Source of the DNA: Phaeotremella fagi
Lineage: Eukaryota > Basidiomycota > Tremellomycetes > Tremellales > Phaeotremellaceae
DNA: 64,000 nucleotides
Direction: 5' to 3'
Assembly: GCA_001599715.1 (NCBI GenBank)
Contig: BCHU01000007.1
Span: 439,586-503,585 of the forward strand
Below, piece by piece: positions 47,738 through 59,818 of the stretch (the first letter of the stretch is position 1; each line of letters opens with the position of its first letter). A program made the translations under genes and the position numbers. Under the pieces are notes generated by a model, which saw nothing but the letters and a program-made list of their open reading frames with translations, was not told where the DNA came from and searched no databases.

Positions 47738-47977
47738 TGTGGATGATGGAGTTGAGTGTAGAGTGTAGACAATGGATGGGTGTGAGATCGGTGAATTGCC
47801 ACTCGTCATCAACTGCCACTAATCGGTAATATAAACCTAACCCCGTCAAACCCAAGAAACTCGAAATTAACTTAAAAGATCCCCCCCGAAATTAAGAAAT
47901 ACTCCCCTCCCACTGCGAATCGTCTATCTCTCTTTTCTTCTCTTTCTCTTTTCTTTTTTCTACCTTATCCATCTAAT

Positions 47978-48600
47978 ATGCCTCCTCAAGTCAAGTCAAA
48001 GGGTGAGTTACAACATGACCTTGATGGAATCGAGCGATAACTGACAAAACTTTTTCTTCTTCAGCTCAAAAGGCCGCCGCCGCCCAGGCTGGTTCTAAAT
48101 CAGGGTACGTTTTTTTTCGTCGGTGATCTCGTGGATATGGATTGGGAGGGGAGGATGGAATCAGATCGACGTTGAGATGGTTCAATCTTGAATTCGGTTG
48201 GAGAGGGATGATATGGATTGTCGTTGTCGAACGAGGGATCAACTAAACATGGATTTTTACTGATATCACATAATTTAACAGAAAGAAGAAGAAGTGGTCA
48301 AAAGGAAAAGTTAAGGACAAGGCAAACAACGCCGTCATCCTCGACAAAACTACCTAGTATGTCATACTGAATCCTTTATCACAAATGAAGATTTCTAACA
48401 ACTTCTCCAGCGACAGAATCTTGAAAGAAGTCCCAACATACAAACTCATTTCTCAATCAGTTCTCATTGACAGACACAAGATCAACGGTTCCCTCGCCAG
48501 ACGTGCTATCGCCTACCTCGAGAAGGAAGGTTTGATCAAACGTGTCGTTCACCACAACGCTCAACTCATTTACACTCGTGCTACCGCTGCCAAGGAGTAG
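47978..48600 (+). CDS. RPS25: ribosomal protein eS25 (Rps25)
   Basis: Four exons (47978-48002, 48065-48104, 48282-48356, 48411-48600), 109 residues. Start MPPQVKSK, Ala-rich linker, then [22 protein letters not shown] and the winged-helix core [41 protein letters not shown], ending [10 protein letters not shown] 40S subunit component next to the head. A long pyrimidine tract (about 47920-47965) precedes the ATG, as in other ribosomal protein genes. Intron 2 is 177 nt, three times the local average, a place where fungal snoRNAs are sometimes found; I saw no clear box motifs in it. Confidence 0.95.
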
Positions 48601-48768
48601 ACGGCTTTTTCACTAGTTCAGGTAGATAATGGGTTACGGGAGTTTGTAGGATAGTTTGAGATGGATATCATGCTTTCTGCCTTGTTTCTGACAGTGTGCA
48701 TTGAGGTTTATATCGTTAAACATGAGATTGAGCTTGTCATAAAAATATTCATATGACTAGTTGAACCC

Positions 48769-50153
48769 CTATCCCCTCGTTCCCACCACTGAACCTCCTG
48801 TTCTTCCATCTAACCACTTCCAAACCCCTCTCCCAACATCCATCATAACCCGTCGAACCTCCTCTTCCCCCTTATCAGAACCAGCAGAAACCAAAACCGG
48901 TCGCCCCCCATCTCCACCATCACTAACAGCACTAATCAACGGTAATTTCCCCAACACATCCAACCGTAAATCGCTAGCTGCTTGTATGAATTTACTGGGG
49001 TTGCCAAATAGTTCATGTGGTGTGGTACAAGTTGGACAGATGTAGTGTGACATGTTTAACAACAGACCTATTATCTACGTTTCTTTAATTTAGTTGGTTT
49101 GACAAGGGGACAGGGGAAAACTTACAGGAATAGAAACTTTTTCAAACATCTTCACTCCTTTTTTAGCATCTATCAAAGCTACATCTTGCGGTGTTGAAAC
49201 TATGACTGCTCCTACGAAGTTTTAGAAGGGTTGATAGATTTTTTCGACTTACCATCGACAACTACGAGTTGACCTAGGGATAGTTGGACATCTCCAGTTC
49301 CAGGTGGCATGTCGATCACTAAAACGTCTAGATCTTCTTTACCGTTTGAAGTGTTCGTTGTCCAGTCTACGTCGAATAGGAGCTGGTGTCGATGGGTCAG
49401 AAGATATCTTATGGTTGGATGGGGAAGATTTACCTGTTGAACGGCTTTCATCACCATCATACCACGCCATACGACCGGTGTATCGTTATTTGGATTTTCA
49501 GCTGAATACAAGGTCTAATCAATAGCTATTTCTCGATTGAAAGGTAGAACTGACGTAGAAGATATCCAATGGACATGGTTTTAATCCCATGATTCTGGAG
49601 TGGGACGAGTTTGTTCTCTAACAGTAACAAGTTAAGCTTTTAAATGAAATGTTTTGTTCGACATACCATCAGATAATTCTGGATCACCAGCATTCTCCAA
49701 CCCCATAAGTTTGGGTACAGACGGACCAAAAATATCTAAATCCAATAACCCAATCCTAGGGGTTTTACCTTTCTCAAAAGTGTGTAAAAGGGATAAAGAT
49801 AAATTAGCTATCCTAGCGATATATCAGTCAAACACAACCAAAAAAGATTGCCAAAACTACACACCAGCAATGGTACTTTTACCAACTCCACCTTTCCCAC
49901 TAGCCACCACAACGATCTGTTTCACACCTTTAATCCGTGATTTCTCAGGTGGTCCAGTACCACGTCTAGGTAATTTCGGCGGTGGGTTGGCTAATTTTCT
50001 TGGGATACCTAAAGGGTTTTCATGGGATTTGGTGATTGGGTGAGTTGAGAATTTTTGGTGGTGGAGATTGAATTTTGGGTTTGGGGGATGGGGTTTTGTT
50101 ATTGATCTGGAGGAGGTTGATATCCTTCTTAGTGTTGTTGTTATTGTTGTCAT
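48769..50153 (-). CDS. IND1: mitochondrial iron-sulfur assembly P-loop ATPase Ind1 (NUBPL)
   Basis: Seven exons (50153-49865, 49807-49667, 49617-49555, 49501-49434, 49382-49253, 49211-49126, 49074-48769), 360 residues. Residues 1-40 are an Arg/Thr/Ser-rich, acid-free mitochondrial presequence ([20 protein letters not shown]). The deviant Walker A is GKGGVGKST at 86-94. The MRP/Ind1 signature follows ([17 protein letters not shown], then [14 protein letters not shown] and [10 protein letters not shown]) with the cluster-binding CxxC at C272/C275. It inserts 4Fe-4S clusters into respiratory complex I. This fits an obligate aerobe that keeps complex I. Confidence 0.93.
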
Positions 50154-50612
50154 TGGGTTTTGGTTTTCTTTTGAGATCAAGTTGTGGATGTGGTTGAGAA
50201 AAGTCTACATTTCGGTATGACGAATTTAACTCGGAACCGAAGTCGGTTTCACAGCTATTTACGCTATTACTTATAACCATACTGTAACCATATCCATATC
50301 CATATTCACTTTCCTTCCATTCATAAAAGTATTATTACTATAGTATTCATATCATATCATTCCAGCAGTGACAGTGACTTCATTCTCATCTTCATTTTCA
50401 TAACAGCATCATTTCATTCACCTTCCGAAGACCATTCATGAACAATAAACTGTAGCTTACTTTCCGCTTGAAAATCGTTTCATCAATCAATCAACCATCA
50501 ACCAGTCATCACAATCACATTTAACACATCACACGACTACATCTCAAACCTCATCCATCTCACACTTACCTCCAATCTCCTTCCCCTTTGACCCCCTTTT
50601 AACCCCCCTTTG
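50154..50612. promoter_or_regulatory. divergent promoter, IND1 / MAPKK
   Basis: Head-to-head 459 bp. CT/CA-rich sequence from about 50500 is the likely MAPKK leader. A frame at 50020-50280 on the minus strand lies mainly inside IND1 in another frame and is not a gene. Confidence 0.45.
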
Positions 50613-52763
50613 ATGTCCGCCCCACCACCTCCACCACCTAAACGACCAGGAGGTGCACGAGTCCCAACGGTGAGAACACCCATCCCACCAAAACTAGAGA
50701 TACCACCTGGTAACGTTCGTAAGTCCTTTAATCTTATTTTTCACTCAACCAGATCTAATTTCAACTAAACACCACTTCTCTAGCTGGTATGAACGTTGAT
50801 CAAAATAACGAAGGTGGTTGGCAACAAGTTCCAGCGACTTTACCGAATCTAGCTCTGAGACCTATGAGACCCTCACCAAGTCCTGGATCATCTTCTCGAC
50901 CGAAACTATCGTTATCAGGGATCCCATCACCTCTACCTTCACCATCGCTTTATCCAATTTCACAAACTGTCCCAACCCTTCGTCCACCTTTATTAAACGG
51001 ACCATCGTCATCTTCCTCAAATCCATCAAGATCTCATACACCGTCCTTGAAACTTTCTATACCAGGTCTTAACGGGATCTCAAGTAATTTCAATAACAAC
51101 AACGACTATCCACCAACCTCAAACGAAGACGATTCAAATCTAGTCAATGAATCATCGTTGAAAACCCCTTTAGCTTATCATGAAGATAAAAATCCAACGA
51201 TGAGAGCGGGTAGTTACGATGGAGATGGAGAATCATCTTATGGCTACGGTGGTAATTTCAATTATAACTCGAACAATCAGTCTACCAACAACGGTGATCA
51301 AATTTCAGCTATGACTGATGCGATAAGACAAGCAGTTTCCAGGAAAGGTTTCGATCATTCTCCCCAACCTTCGATCAACGGTTTACCTAGATCTAGAGCT
51401 GGTTCTTTAGTGGGTTCAGCTTCTGGTAATTCAAGTCGTAGAGGTAGCATAGCTCCGATGGATGAGTTGTTGTCGATAAGGAATCTAAATATTTCAAGGG
51501 AGAACCATCAATCGTTTTCCGCTAATAGTTCTGAAAATGGTGATGAGGGGAGAAGAAGTTTTGATAGTTTAGGTGGGAAACGTGGTTGTTCCAGTAATGG
51601 GGATCATGGGGAAGGGTTCAGTCCTCAACAGGATAGTCCGGTCTTTGATCCTAACGATTTGATAACTTTGAAGAGATTGGGTGAAGGAACTGGCGGTGCG
51701 GTTGAGTTGGTTCAGGATAGGAAAACTGGAAGATTAATGGCTAAGAAGGTGAGTTCTTGTTGATCTGAACAAATATTGGAATGGTACATGAACTGATTCA
51801 TGAAACCCAAGGTCATTGCACGAACAGCCAACCCAGCGATGCATAAACAATTGTTACGAGAATTAGAAATTCTGAACACCTGTTCTTCATCCTATATCGT
51901 CGATCATTATGGTTCATTCTTAGCGGAAAGGGATTCCCAAATCGGTATACTCATGGAATACTGTGAAGCAGGTTCTTTGGATACTTTATTACAAAGGATG
52001 AAGAAGACTGGAATGAGATGCTCGGAACATGTTTTAGGTAGAATCGCCGCCTCTGTAAGTGGTGTGGTGTCTGTCCTACTGTTGGATAGTTCAGACGCTG
52101 ATACCGTTAACGATAGGTTCTTCACGGACTAGATTATCTGCATGAAAGAAAAATCATTCATCGAGATATCAAACCCTCAAATATCCTCATCACTCGAAAC
52201 GGTGTAGTCAAACTATGTGATTTCGGCGTTAGCGGTGAATTAGTCGATTCAGTAGCTGGAACGTTCACCGGTACAAGTTATTACATGGCTGTAAGTTTTT
52301 GTTCATTGACTTCACTGCTGCAACCCCTTAAAACTTGACAGCCTGAACGAATCCAAAATCTACCGTATTCAATTAAAGCAGATGTCTGGTCACTCGGTCT
52401 AACCTTGCACGAAGTCGCTCATTTGAGATTCCCATTCCCACCAGAAGGTGAATCGCAGTATGTGGCCCCAATCGAATTGTTGTCTTATATCGTAACGGCC
52501 CCTGTTCCTGTTATGATCGATGATGAATCGGTGGGTAGGACTTGGTCTGAAGGGATAAAAGATTTCATGAGTGTTTGGTGAGTATTAGACTTTAGCTTTG
52601 ATTGAAAAAACAACCCCATTGACTGGTTAATCGTAGTCTTATAAGATCTGGAACTGATCGACCTTACCCTTGGCAACTGCTTAAACATCCTTTCATTCGA
52701 GCTTCCGAGGCTAAGAAGGTTAACATGGCTAAATGGGTTGCGGCACTTTGTGAATGGTCGTAA
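50613..52763 (+). CDS. MKK2: MAP kinase kinase, Mkk1/2 (cell wall integrity) type
   Basis: Six exons (50613-50718, 50784-51748, 51812-52054, 52117-52290, 52342-52577, 52637-52763), 616 residues. The first 320 residues are disordered and Pro/Ser/Asn-rich, starting [14 protein letters not shown]. The kinase domain begins near 328: Gly loop GEGTGGAV 335-342, ATP lysine K357 (MAKK), HRDIKPSN with D455, DFG D473-G475, and an activation loop with S483 and T487 in the SxxxT spacing of MAPKKs, then GTSYYMAPE. The end ([16 protein letters not shown]) is like Mkk1/2. It should phosphorylate the Slt2/Mpk1 MAPK below Bck1. A Ste7-type kinase is the less likely alternative. Confidence 0.8.
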
Positions 52764-53058
52764 ACCTGTGATCTGGATGGAGGAGAATGATGGTTTTCGA
52801 CTTTGAACTCCTTTCTACCAGGATGCTTCTGTTGAATATCATCTCACTGTATATAACGAGAACCAAGTACGAAAACATTAGGATATCATCATTTTATGTT
52901 ATTGTAATCTTAACTTTGACTCATGCATTGTCTTTACGAATCTTGGTGGTGGAGGTAGTTGGTTGTTCCCGGTTAAATCGGGCCAAGTGTCGTCAAGTGC
53001 AGTTCTTGGATCGTAGAATGGATTCGTGTTGATACCGTATTACCAATAAGATAAATAG

Positions 53059-54595
53059 ATGATACCGATAACATTCAGATATCTATTAAACACAAATAAC
53101 ATAAGAACGTTAAGATCGATCAAACCAACTTTATCAATAGCAAGTCATAACTTAAGGAAAATGTCTACCGAACAAGTTAAATTAGAACGTACAGATCCGA
53201 CAACAGTTTCCAATCCACTTGGTGAAGGGAATTACATAAAGTTCGTTAAATACTCTATTAGACATGAGATTAAAGCTAATTCTGATTGGTTTATAGGACC
53301 GCTGGTTGTTTGATCATCGGTGATGAGGTTTTGAATGGGAAAACTAAAGATACTAATAGCAAGTGGGTATTGAATGTAGTCGTATTGTCATCCGAGTTGG
53401 AACTAATGGCGTACTGTATCTAGTTTCTTCGCTCAATTCTGTTTCGATCTTGGTATTGAACTGTAAGAATTAGTGTTTGCAATTCGTTAACAGTGAGATT
53501 GTAAAAGCTGATTGAGGTATTTACTTTTAGGAAACGTATCGAAGTTATTGCCGATGACGAAGATGAGATGTAGGTTCTTTCTTTACAATCTGAACCCAAG
53601 CTGATACGGCAGGATGATAGAGTCGAAGCTGCAAGACGTATGACCTCGAATTACGATTTCGTAGTGACCTCAGGAGGAATTGGACCTACTCACGATGGTA
53701 AATCCCCCACTTCAGACATATAAAATCAGAACTAAATCAACAAATCTAGATATAACCTACGCCTCCCTAGGAAAAGCGTTCAATCTCCCCCTCCAACATG
53801 AACCAGAAACTCTACGTCGTATGTGGGCATTAACGACCGCCGCTCGTCGAGAAGAACTTTCCAAAGCTCCACCAGCAGTTCGTGAAGCTAGAGAGAGAAT
53901 GGCTTTATTCCCCACCTCCCCTCTTGGACATTTCGAAACCGGAGACGGAGACGGGGGAGCGAGTAGTGAAGTCATCTTTGTTGAGGGTGATAAATGGGTT
54001 CCGGTCGTTAGACTTGGTGGCAAGGTGAGTTAAATTGGATCTTTCTTGATGAGGGAGATATTGATTGTGGTGTTGGTTTTATAGTTATGTATCTTCCCTG
54101 GAATCCCTTCGTTGTTTCAACAACTTTTATTGGGTTTGACACCTTATCTACCACTTCCACCTGCTTCTTCTAAACCTTTCAGACATCTTATCTTCACTTC
54201 GTACGTTCAATTGCATGCTGAGGTGAGGAAATACTAATGATGACTTGAACAGAAAACCTGAATCTGTTATCGCACCTTACTTGACTGAACTTCAAGCAAG
54301 AGTCAAGAAAGAAGGTATAAGAGTCGGTTCATGTAAGTCAGGAATTTCTCACTTGATTTGGCAGATGATTTCTGATTTAAAGATATCAGACCCATTCTTG
54401 TATTCTGGTGTTCATGTCAGTTTGATAGGTCATGATGTGGATCGTATCAAAGAATTAGGTCAAGAAGTAAGTGGCAGGTAGTCTTTATTCGTGTCGATGT
54501 CGCTGACCTACTGACAGGTCGCCAAAGAACTTGATGGCAAGGTCGTCTCAGAAGGTCAACTTGGTGAAGAGAAGAAGGAAGGCGCTAAAATTTGA
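53059..54595 (+). CDS. MoCF-biosynthesis-domain protein (FAD synthase/hydrolase-like), possible dual targeting
   Basis: Ten exons (53059-53240, 53297-53362, 53424-53462, 53531-53569, 53621-53697, 53750-54024, 54085-54200, 54253-54332, 54390-54466, 54518-54595), 342 residues, or 308 from a second in-frame ATG at 53161 (MSTEQVKLER). The fold is clear: TAGCLIIGDEVLNGKTKDTN, FDLGIELKRIEVIADDEDEI, and TSGGIGPTHDDITYASLGKAF, the molybdopterin-binding motif. It is followed by PVVRLGGKLCIFPGIPSLFQQLL and SKPESVIAPYL. It resembles the N-terminal FAD hydrolase domain of human FLAD1 and bacterial CinA; there is no C-terminal PAPS-reductase FAD synthase domain. The first 34 residues are basic, acid-free and amphipathic, like a mitochondrial presequence. 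Confidence 0.8.
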
Positions 54596-54769
54596 TCGTT
54601 ATATACCAATTGACTTCTGTAGTACTGTCTGAATTGATTGTAAATCTGTTGAACATAGAAAATCCGCCACCAAAAGTACAACGAACGAAAGAAATCAATC
54701 CCAAATTTATTGAACATCCCAAATACCCATCCATTCCTTCTTCCACTTTCATACAACCATCTGACCAGA

Positions 54770-57706
54770 ATGTCAGGAAAATTACCATTCTCATTGACAT
54801 CACTACGGTCTCATTCGATATTCATACCCCCGCACCAATCAACCTCTGAAGAAGGATGGGAAATAATCACTAAAAACAATCTAGAAGATGATCAGTTTAG
54901 TGAAATCGATCAATTCCCTAAACAGATATCTAATAAGTTGATTCTGAGGGATAAAGATCTATTCGTTGCTATGGGTAAAGAAATTCGGATGACTGGGTTA
55001 AATGGGAATGAGGGTTTGGAGGTTAAGAATGGTTTGATTGGGAGTTACAAGGTTGGTCAAAACTCTATACACAATTATTTCAGTTGTTGATGTTGGATTT
55101 TCTGTAGACTCTGAAATCCATTCATCTGACTTTCAACATTCTCTCCATCTCTCTCAATCCTACAGGAAGATTGTTAGCCGTTGTAGGCCATCATCAAATC
55201 GTTATTCTTGTATTACCAAAATCAGGATTCATCAGTTCGATCAATTCAGATATCAATTGTCGGTACGTCCAGCTAACTTCCAACCGTGAAAATCCATTAC
55301 TGACGATTTTGCAAATACATTCAGTGGATTCCCTGTTGACGAATTCCAACATTCCCCTTCTTCCACTGTAGCGATATCTAAAGTCATTTGGCATCCTTGG
55401 GGTGAAAGTGGGAATTCATTATGGGTTTTAACAGCTAACGGGAAATTATTGTACGTCCATCCGACCTCGTAAGATCAATTTGAGTCATCCATTAACCCAC
55501 TTCACAGCGAATACGATATCCTCCAACCTCAAGATCCAGTCCAAACTTTTAATTTCCTTCCTGACCAACCGACTCAATCAACCTCGAGATTCTCAGCCAT
55601 TGATCCGTTATCTCAGATAACGACTTCATTCTCTTTTTCCACTGACGATAATACCTGGGGTCCGTTGATGGTTTACGTGCTGTTAGGTAACGGAGATATT
55701 TACACCATGGGACCGATCTTACCTCTCCATGCTGAGATCCCTTTCAGATATATTACGACTTTGAAGGCTATCACTGCAATTCGGTTGAAACAGATCAATG
55801 AATCTCTGGAAAGTTCTGGCTCTGCGGAACATGCATCGTTAGTCGGAAGGAACGGGTTACAATCCCAATGGATAGAGAATCTGATACGACAAATCAATTC
55901 ATCTGAAGAATCCAAAGCAGACGATGAGAAGAAATATCAAACCCCTTCGAAAAGACTCTTGAATCGTTCGACATCAACGAGGTCGAGATCAGCTTCAGAG
56001 GTTTCATTAATCTCAGGATTGACTTCCAATTCGAAGTCAAAACTTTCTGATGGGATGGTTAGAGTTTATCCACCGCATTTAACGGAATCTGGGGGTCCTG
56101 CCCCGGGTGTACATAGGAATCTGTTACGACAGGGTCCATTGATTTTTTCGCCTTGTCCACCGGAGAATGATGATGATGATTACGATGATGATGAAATCGT
56201 TGCTTCTGATATTATCATTTTTGAAGCTTGTTCCTCTGAGGGTGATGGTGATCATGCGACTGTAATTGGGATCAGCTGGTCTAACGGGAAAGTGGACATC
56301 GGTTTGGAACAGGAATGTGAACCTCGATGGATAAGTTCGAGAGTAAGTGCATGGTTATGAGTTTAATTGACGTTTCAAGGATCCTTCACCGACTCTTCCG
56401 GTTCTTCCTATCATCGAATCTATCAATCTCAACTACCCTACTCAAGAGATAGACGGGAATGTACCTACGTTCATCAGAGATCCTCTCCATCGAGATATAT
56501 TCTATGTGAAACATTCGTTTGGCGTGGATTCAGTCCGTTTGACTTGGATTGATCAATTGGATGGGGTGGATGAATTGCCTTCAAGTGAAGTCATTCGTCT
56601 TGTTGAGTCTGGGTAGGTAAACTTTGAAATTCGTCGTACAGAATCTGATCGAGGATTATAGTGTATCACCTATCATTGGAGTCGTTACCTTCTCTAATAT
56701 CACGCTGGGATATGGACTTTTGGCATTAGCTTCAACCTATCAATTAGCATCCATTGAACTGGAACTACGCTCCATCATAACATCAAATCTGACAATCAAA
56801 GAACAAGAAACCACCGAACATGAATCAGAGCAAGATTCTAAATCTTTCTTGTCCGAATCCATAGATTTCGAAAAACTGTTCAATCAACTTCGACTCCCTT
56901 TGAACTATCCCAACACTCTGAAGAAACTGTCAACGTCCAATAAAGCGATTCAAAACATTGATGGAAATCATTTACGTTCAATTGGAGAGATATCCATCGA
57001 ATTTTCTAAAAAATTAGAAACACTCAAGAAAAACACATCGATAATAGAGAACAGATTAGATCTACAATTGAAAGAATATCAAAGACAGCTCCAACAACTC
57101 GTTGAATCTCGAAAATCAATCGAGGGAACTACGTTAACCAAGAATCAAGAGATTATCGAAAGGATCGATAAAGTTCTGGACAGACAGATGGGATTGGTTG
57201 AGAGGATGGATAAGGTTTTAGGGAGTTTGACGGAAGATTATCGACCTGGTATTGGGGTTGTTGAGAGGAAATGGTTTGAGGAACTTGAGAGATTAAAGAA
57301 TAGGGTGATTGGGGGTGGGAATGTTAAACGTGGAAACAGTTTATCTACTAGATCTCAGGTTGTGAGTTTTCGTCTCTATTTTTTTAGGATGTAAGATGTT
57401 TGTTAGGTCGTACTGATTTTCCGGGATTAGTTGAAGGAACAATATAAAATCGTTAAACCGATTATTGAATTAATGAAGGATGATGAGGATGAATCTTCTG
57501 AATACGGTAGTAGACAGTTGAAACCTTTAGAAGACGCTTTGAGTGTTAGGTAAATCAGGTTCTTTTTGGTTTTAATTTGATTGACCTTTGACTGATTGTT
57601 TTCACTTTTGAATAGATCAAACGAAATTGCGAGGTTGATGAAGAAAATTGAAAATCTTGGTAGTAGATTGGAAGCGGTGACGATAGAACCTGAAGAAGAG
57701 GAATGA
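54770..57706 (+). CDS. NUP82: nucleoporin Nup82/Nup88
   Basis: Eight exons (54770-55051, 55108-55262, 55325-55450, 55508-56342, 56380-56612, 56662-57361, 57431-57549, 57616-57706), 846 residues. The N-terminal half has beta-propeller strands (NILSISLNPTGRLLAVVGHHQIVILVLP, ISKVIWHPWGESGNSLWVLTANGKLLEYD, PLMVYVLLGNGDIYTM). Residues about 600-840 are long coiled coils (ISIEFSKKLETLKKNTSIIENRLDLQL...IDKVLDRQMGLVERMDKVL). This is the layout of Nup82/Nup88, the cytoplasmic-filament nucleoporin that holds Nup159 and Nsp1 for mRNA export. An acidic DDDDYDDDE loop is inserted in the propeller. Confidence 0.85.
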
Positions 57707-57799
57707 GGATTTTTGTACTCGTACATTCCCCAACAATCAAATTCATCAATGTATACATAACGATCCATGCTTGCTTTCTATACACAAGTCCTATATCCA

Positions 57800-59601
57800 T
57801 CAAAGAACAATCTTCATCATAACGCCCTTAGCTCTCGTTAACTGATCATAACCAAGTGTGGAAAGACTGATACCCCTTCCAGAATTCTTGACTCCCGTCC
57901 AAGGAATCGCTGGATCCAACGCATCAGCTCGATTCAAGTAGACAGTACCGCATTCAAGGTCTTCGACGAAATTGTTGAAAACTGTTAATGAATTTGGATC
58001 GGTTGGTGAGGTCCATATGGATGCTGTCTGACGTTGTTTTGTCAGTTGTTTGGGAGTTATCAGATGATATTGATGACTTACTAATCCGTAAGGTGAATCG
58101 TTCATCAACGTTAGAGCTTCTTCATCACCTTCAACTTTCATTATACCAATTACAGGTCCGAACGTCTCTTCGACCATGACGTCCATAGCTGGTGTGACGT
58201 TAATTTGGTAACTAAGCAAAAAGAATATTACTCACTGTGATCAACATTGATCAAAACTTGAGGACCGACCAATGTACTTCCTTCTTTAGCCTCTGGGAAG
58301 TTAGATTCACTGAGAACAAGCTCTGCCCCAGCAGCGACTGATAATCTCTATCAGCTTTCGTCCAAGTTCTCTAAGAGGATAGCTCACCAGCATCTTTAAC
58401 TTGTTTACGAATTCTTTCAGCTGAAGCTAAACTGACAACAGGTCCTAATGACGTATTGGTATCCATTGGGTCACCTAGTTTGTATGCTTTGGCAATTTCG
58501 ACGAACTTCTTGACGAACTCGTCGAAAATAGATGAATGGACGTAGATTCGTTCGACGGCACAACCTAAGTCTGATAAGCAGGGATCTAGGGTGAAGATCT
58601 AACAACAGCCACTCACACGATTGACCAGAGTTGAACATCGCACCTGGCAATCAGTACGGATCTGTAACATCTCCACCTACCATCAACAAGATTCTCCACA
58701 GCATAAGCTAAATCCGCATCCTCCCGAACATAAGCAGGATCTTTACCACCTAATTCCAATCCAACACCCTTGAACCCTTTAGCCTGAGCAGCAGCCTCCT
58801 GAACAGCTCTTCCGCCAGCAACACTTCCCGTGAAAGCGACAAAATCGACACGAGGATCGGCAACCAACGATTTAAGAGTGACTTCTTGCGATAAATGAAC
58901 TACCTGTAAGACGTTCGCTGGTAGATCACTCGATTGGAAGGCTGATAGAATTCGTTCGGCGGGGACTGGAGTTTGAGGTGCTGGTTTGATAATAACAGAA
59001 TTTCCCGCTAGTATCGCTGGAATTACTGAGTTGACCATACAGAGATGAGGGTAGTTCCAGGGTGAGATGACACTGGATTGATCAGTTATTTGATATGGGA
59101 CTAGGACTTACACGACTACTCCCAGAGGTTGTTTGACGATACTTCTTTTCGAAGCTTCAGTATCGGTATCGGTTTGTGGGATTGGTTTTAGACAGTCTCG
59201 AGCAATTTTGATGAGATGACGAGATCTGTACAAAGCACCTGCGATTTCACCTTTACTTGATGAGCTTGGTCTAAAAGGTTAGGCATGATACAACAATCAA
59301 TCCTCACCGTCCCATTTGAAGTGATAGATCTTCTGCCATCAGATCGGTAAGTTTCTCATATTCGACCTGTAGAGTAGAGTTGTGAGCTATTGATCTCTAT
59401 CAGCAACTGACAACAGCTTACGAGCCATTTCTCCGCGATAGCGATTCGTTCATCCAAAGGAACCTTCTTCCATGATTTTTGAGCTTTCACGGCTGAAGTG
59501 ATGACGGTGTTGAGTTCATTCTCTGATAGAAGTGGTCTTGTGCAGATTGGTTTTTGGGTGAAGGGTGAGATAGTAGTTTGGATTGAATCTTTGACTGACA
59601 T
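57800..59601 (-). CDS. NAD(P)-dependent aldehyde dehydrogenase
   Basis: Nine exons (59601-59422, 59366-59308, 59270-59112, 59072-58681, 58643-58617, 58564-58388, 58337-58236, 58188-58082, 58027-57800), 476 residues, the normal family size. Key parts: VVISPWNYP with the cofactor-site NYP, KPAPQTPVPAE, FTGSVAGGRAV (glycine motif), LELGGKDPAYV with general base E239, GQSCC with catalytic Cys at C273, and EETFGPVIGI. Start at MSVKDSIQTTISPF; upstream frame opens only with GTG. No targeting signal, so cytosolic. Closest in style to broad semialdehyde or succinate-semialdehyde dehydrogenases; substrate not determinable. Convergent with NUP82 at 93 bp and divergent from NHP2 at 217 bp. Confidence 0.92.
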
Positions 59602-59818
59602 TGTTGTTGTTGATGATGAAAGATTAGAAATAGATATAGACACAGAAGATAGATGATTCAGAGATGGAGTGAGTAATGCGGGGTAACGAAGGAATAGTAC
59701 GGGGTAATATTAAAGTATAATTCTTTTTATTTTATCCCATAAACAGAATTCTTTCTGTATGGTAAAATGAATCTAGTAGATTAGATTTCAGATAAATAAC
59801 ACCACCAACATCAACACA

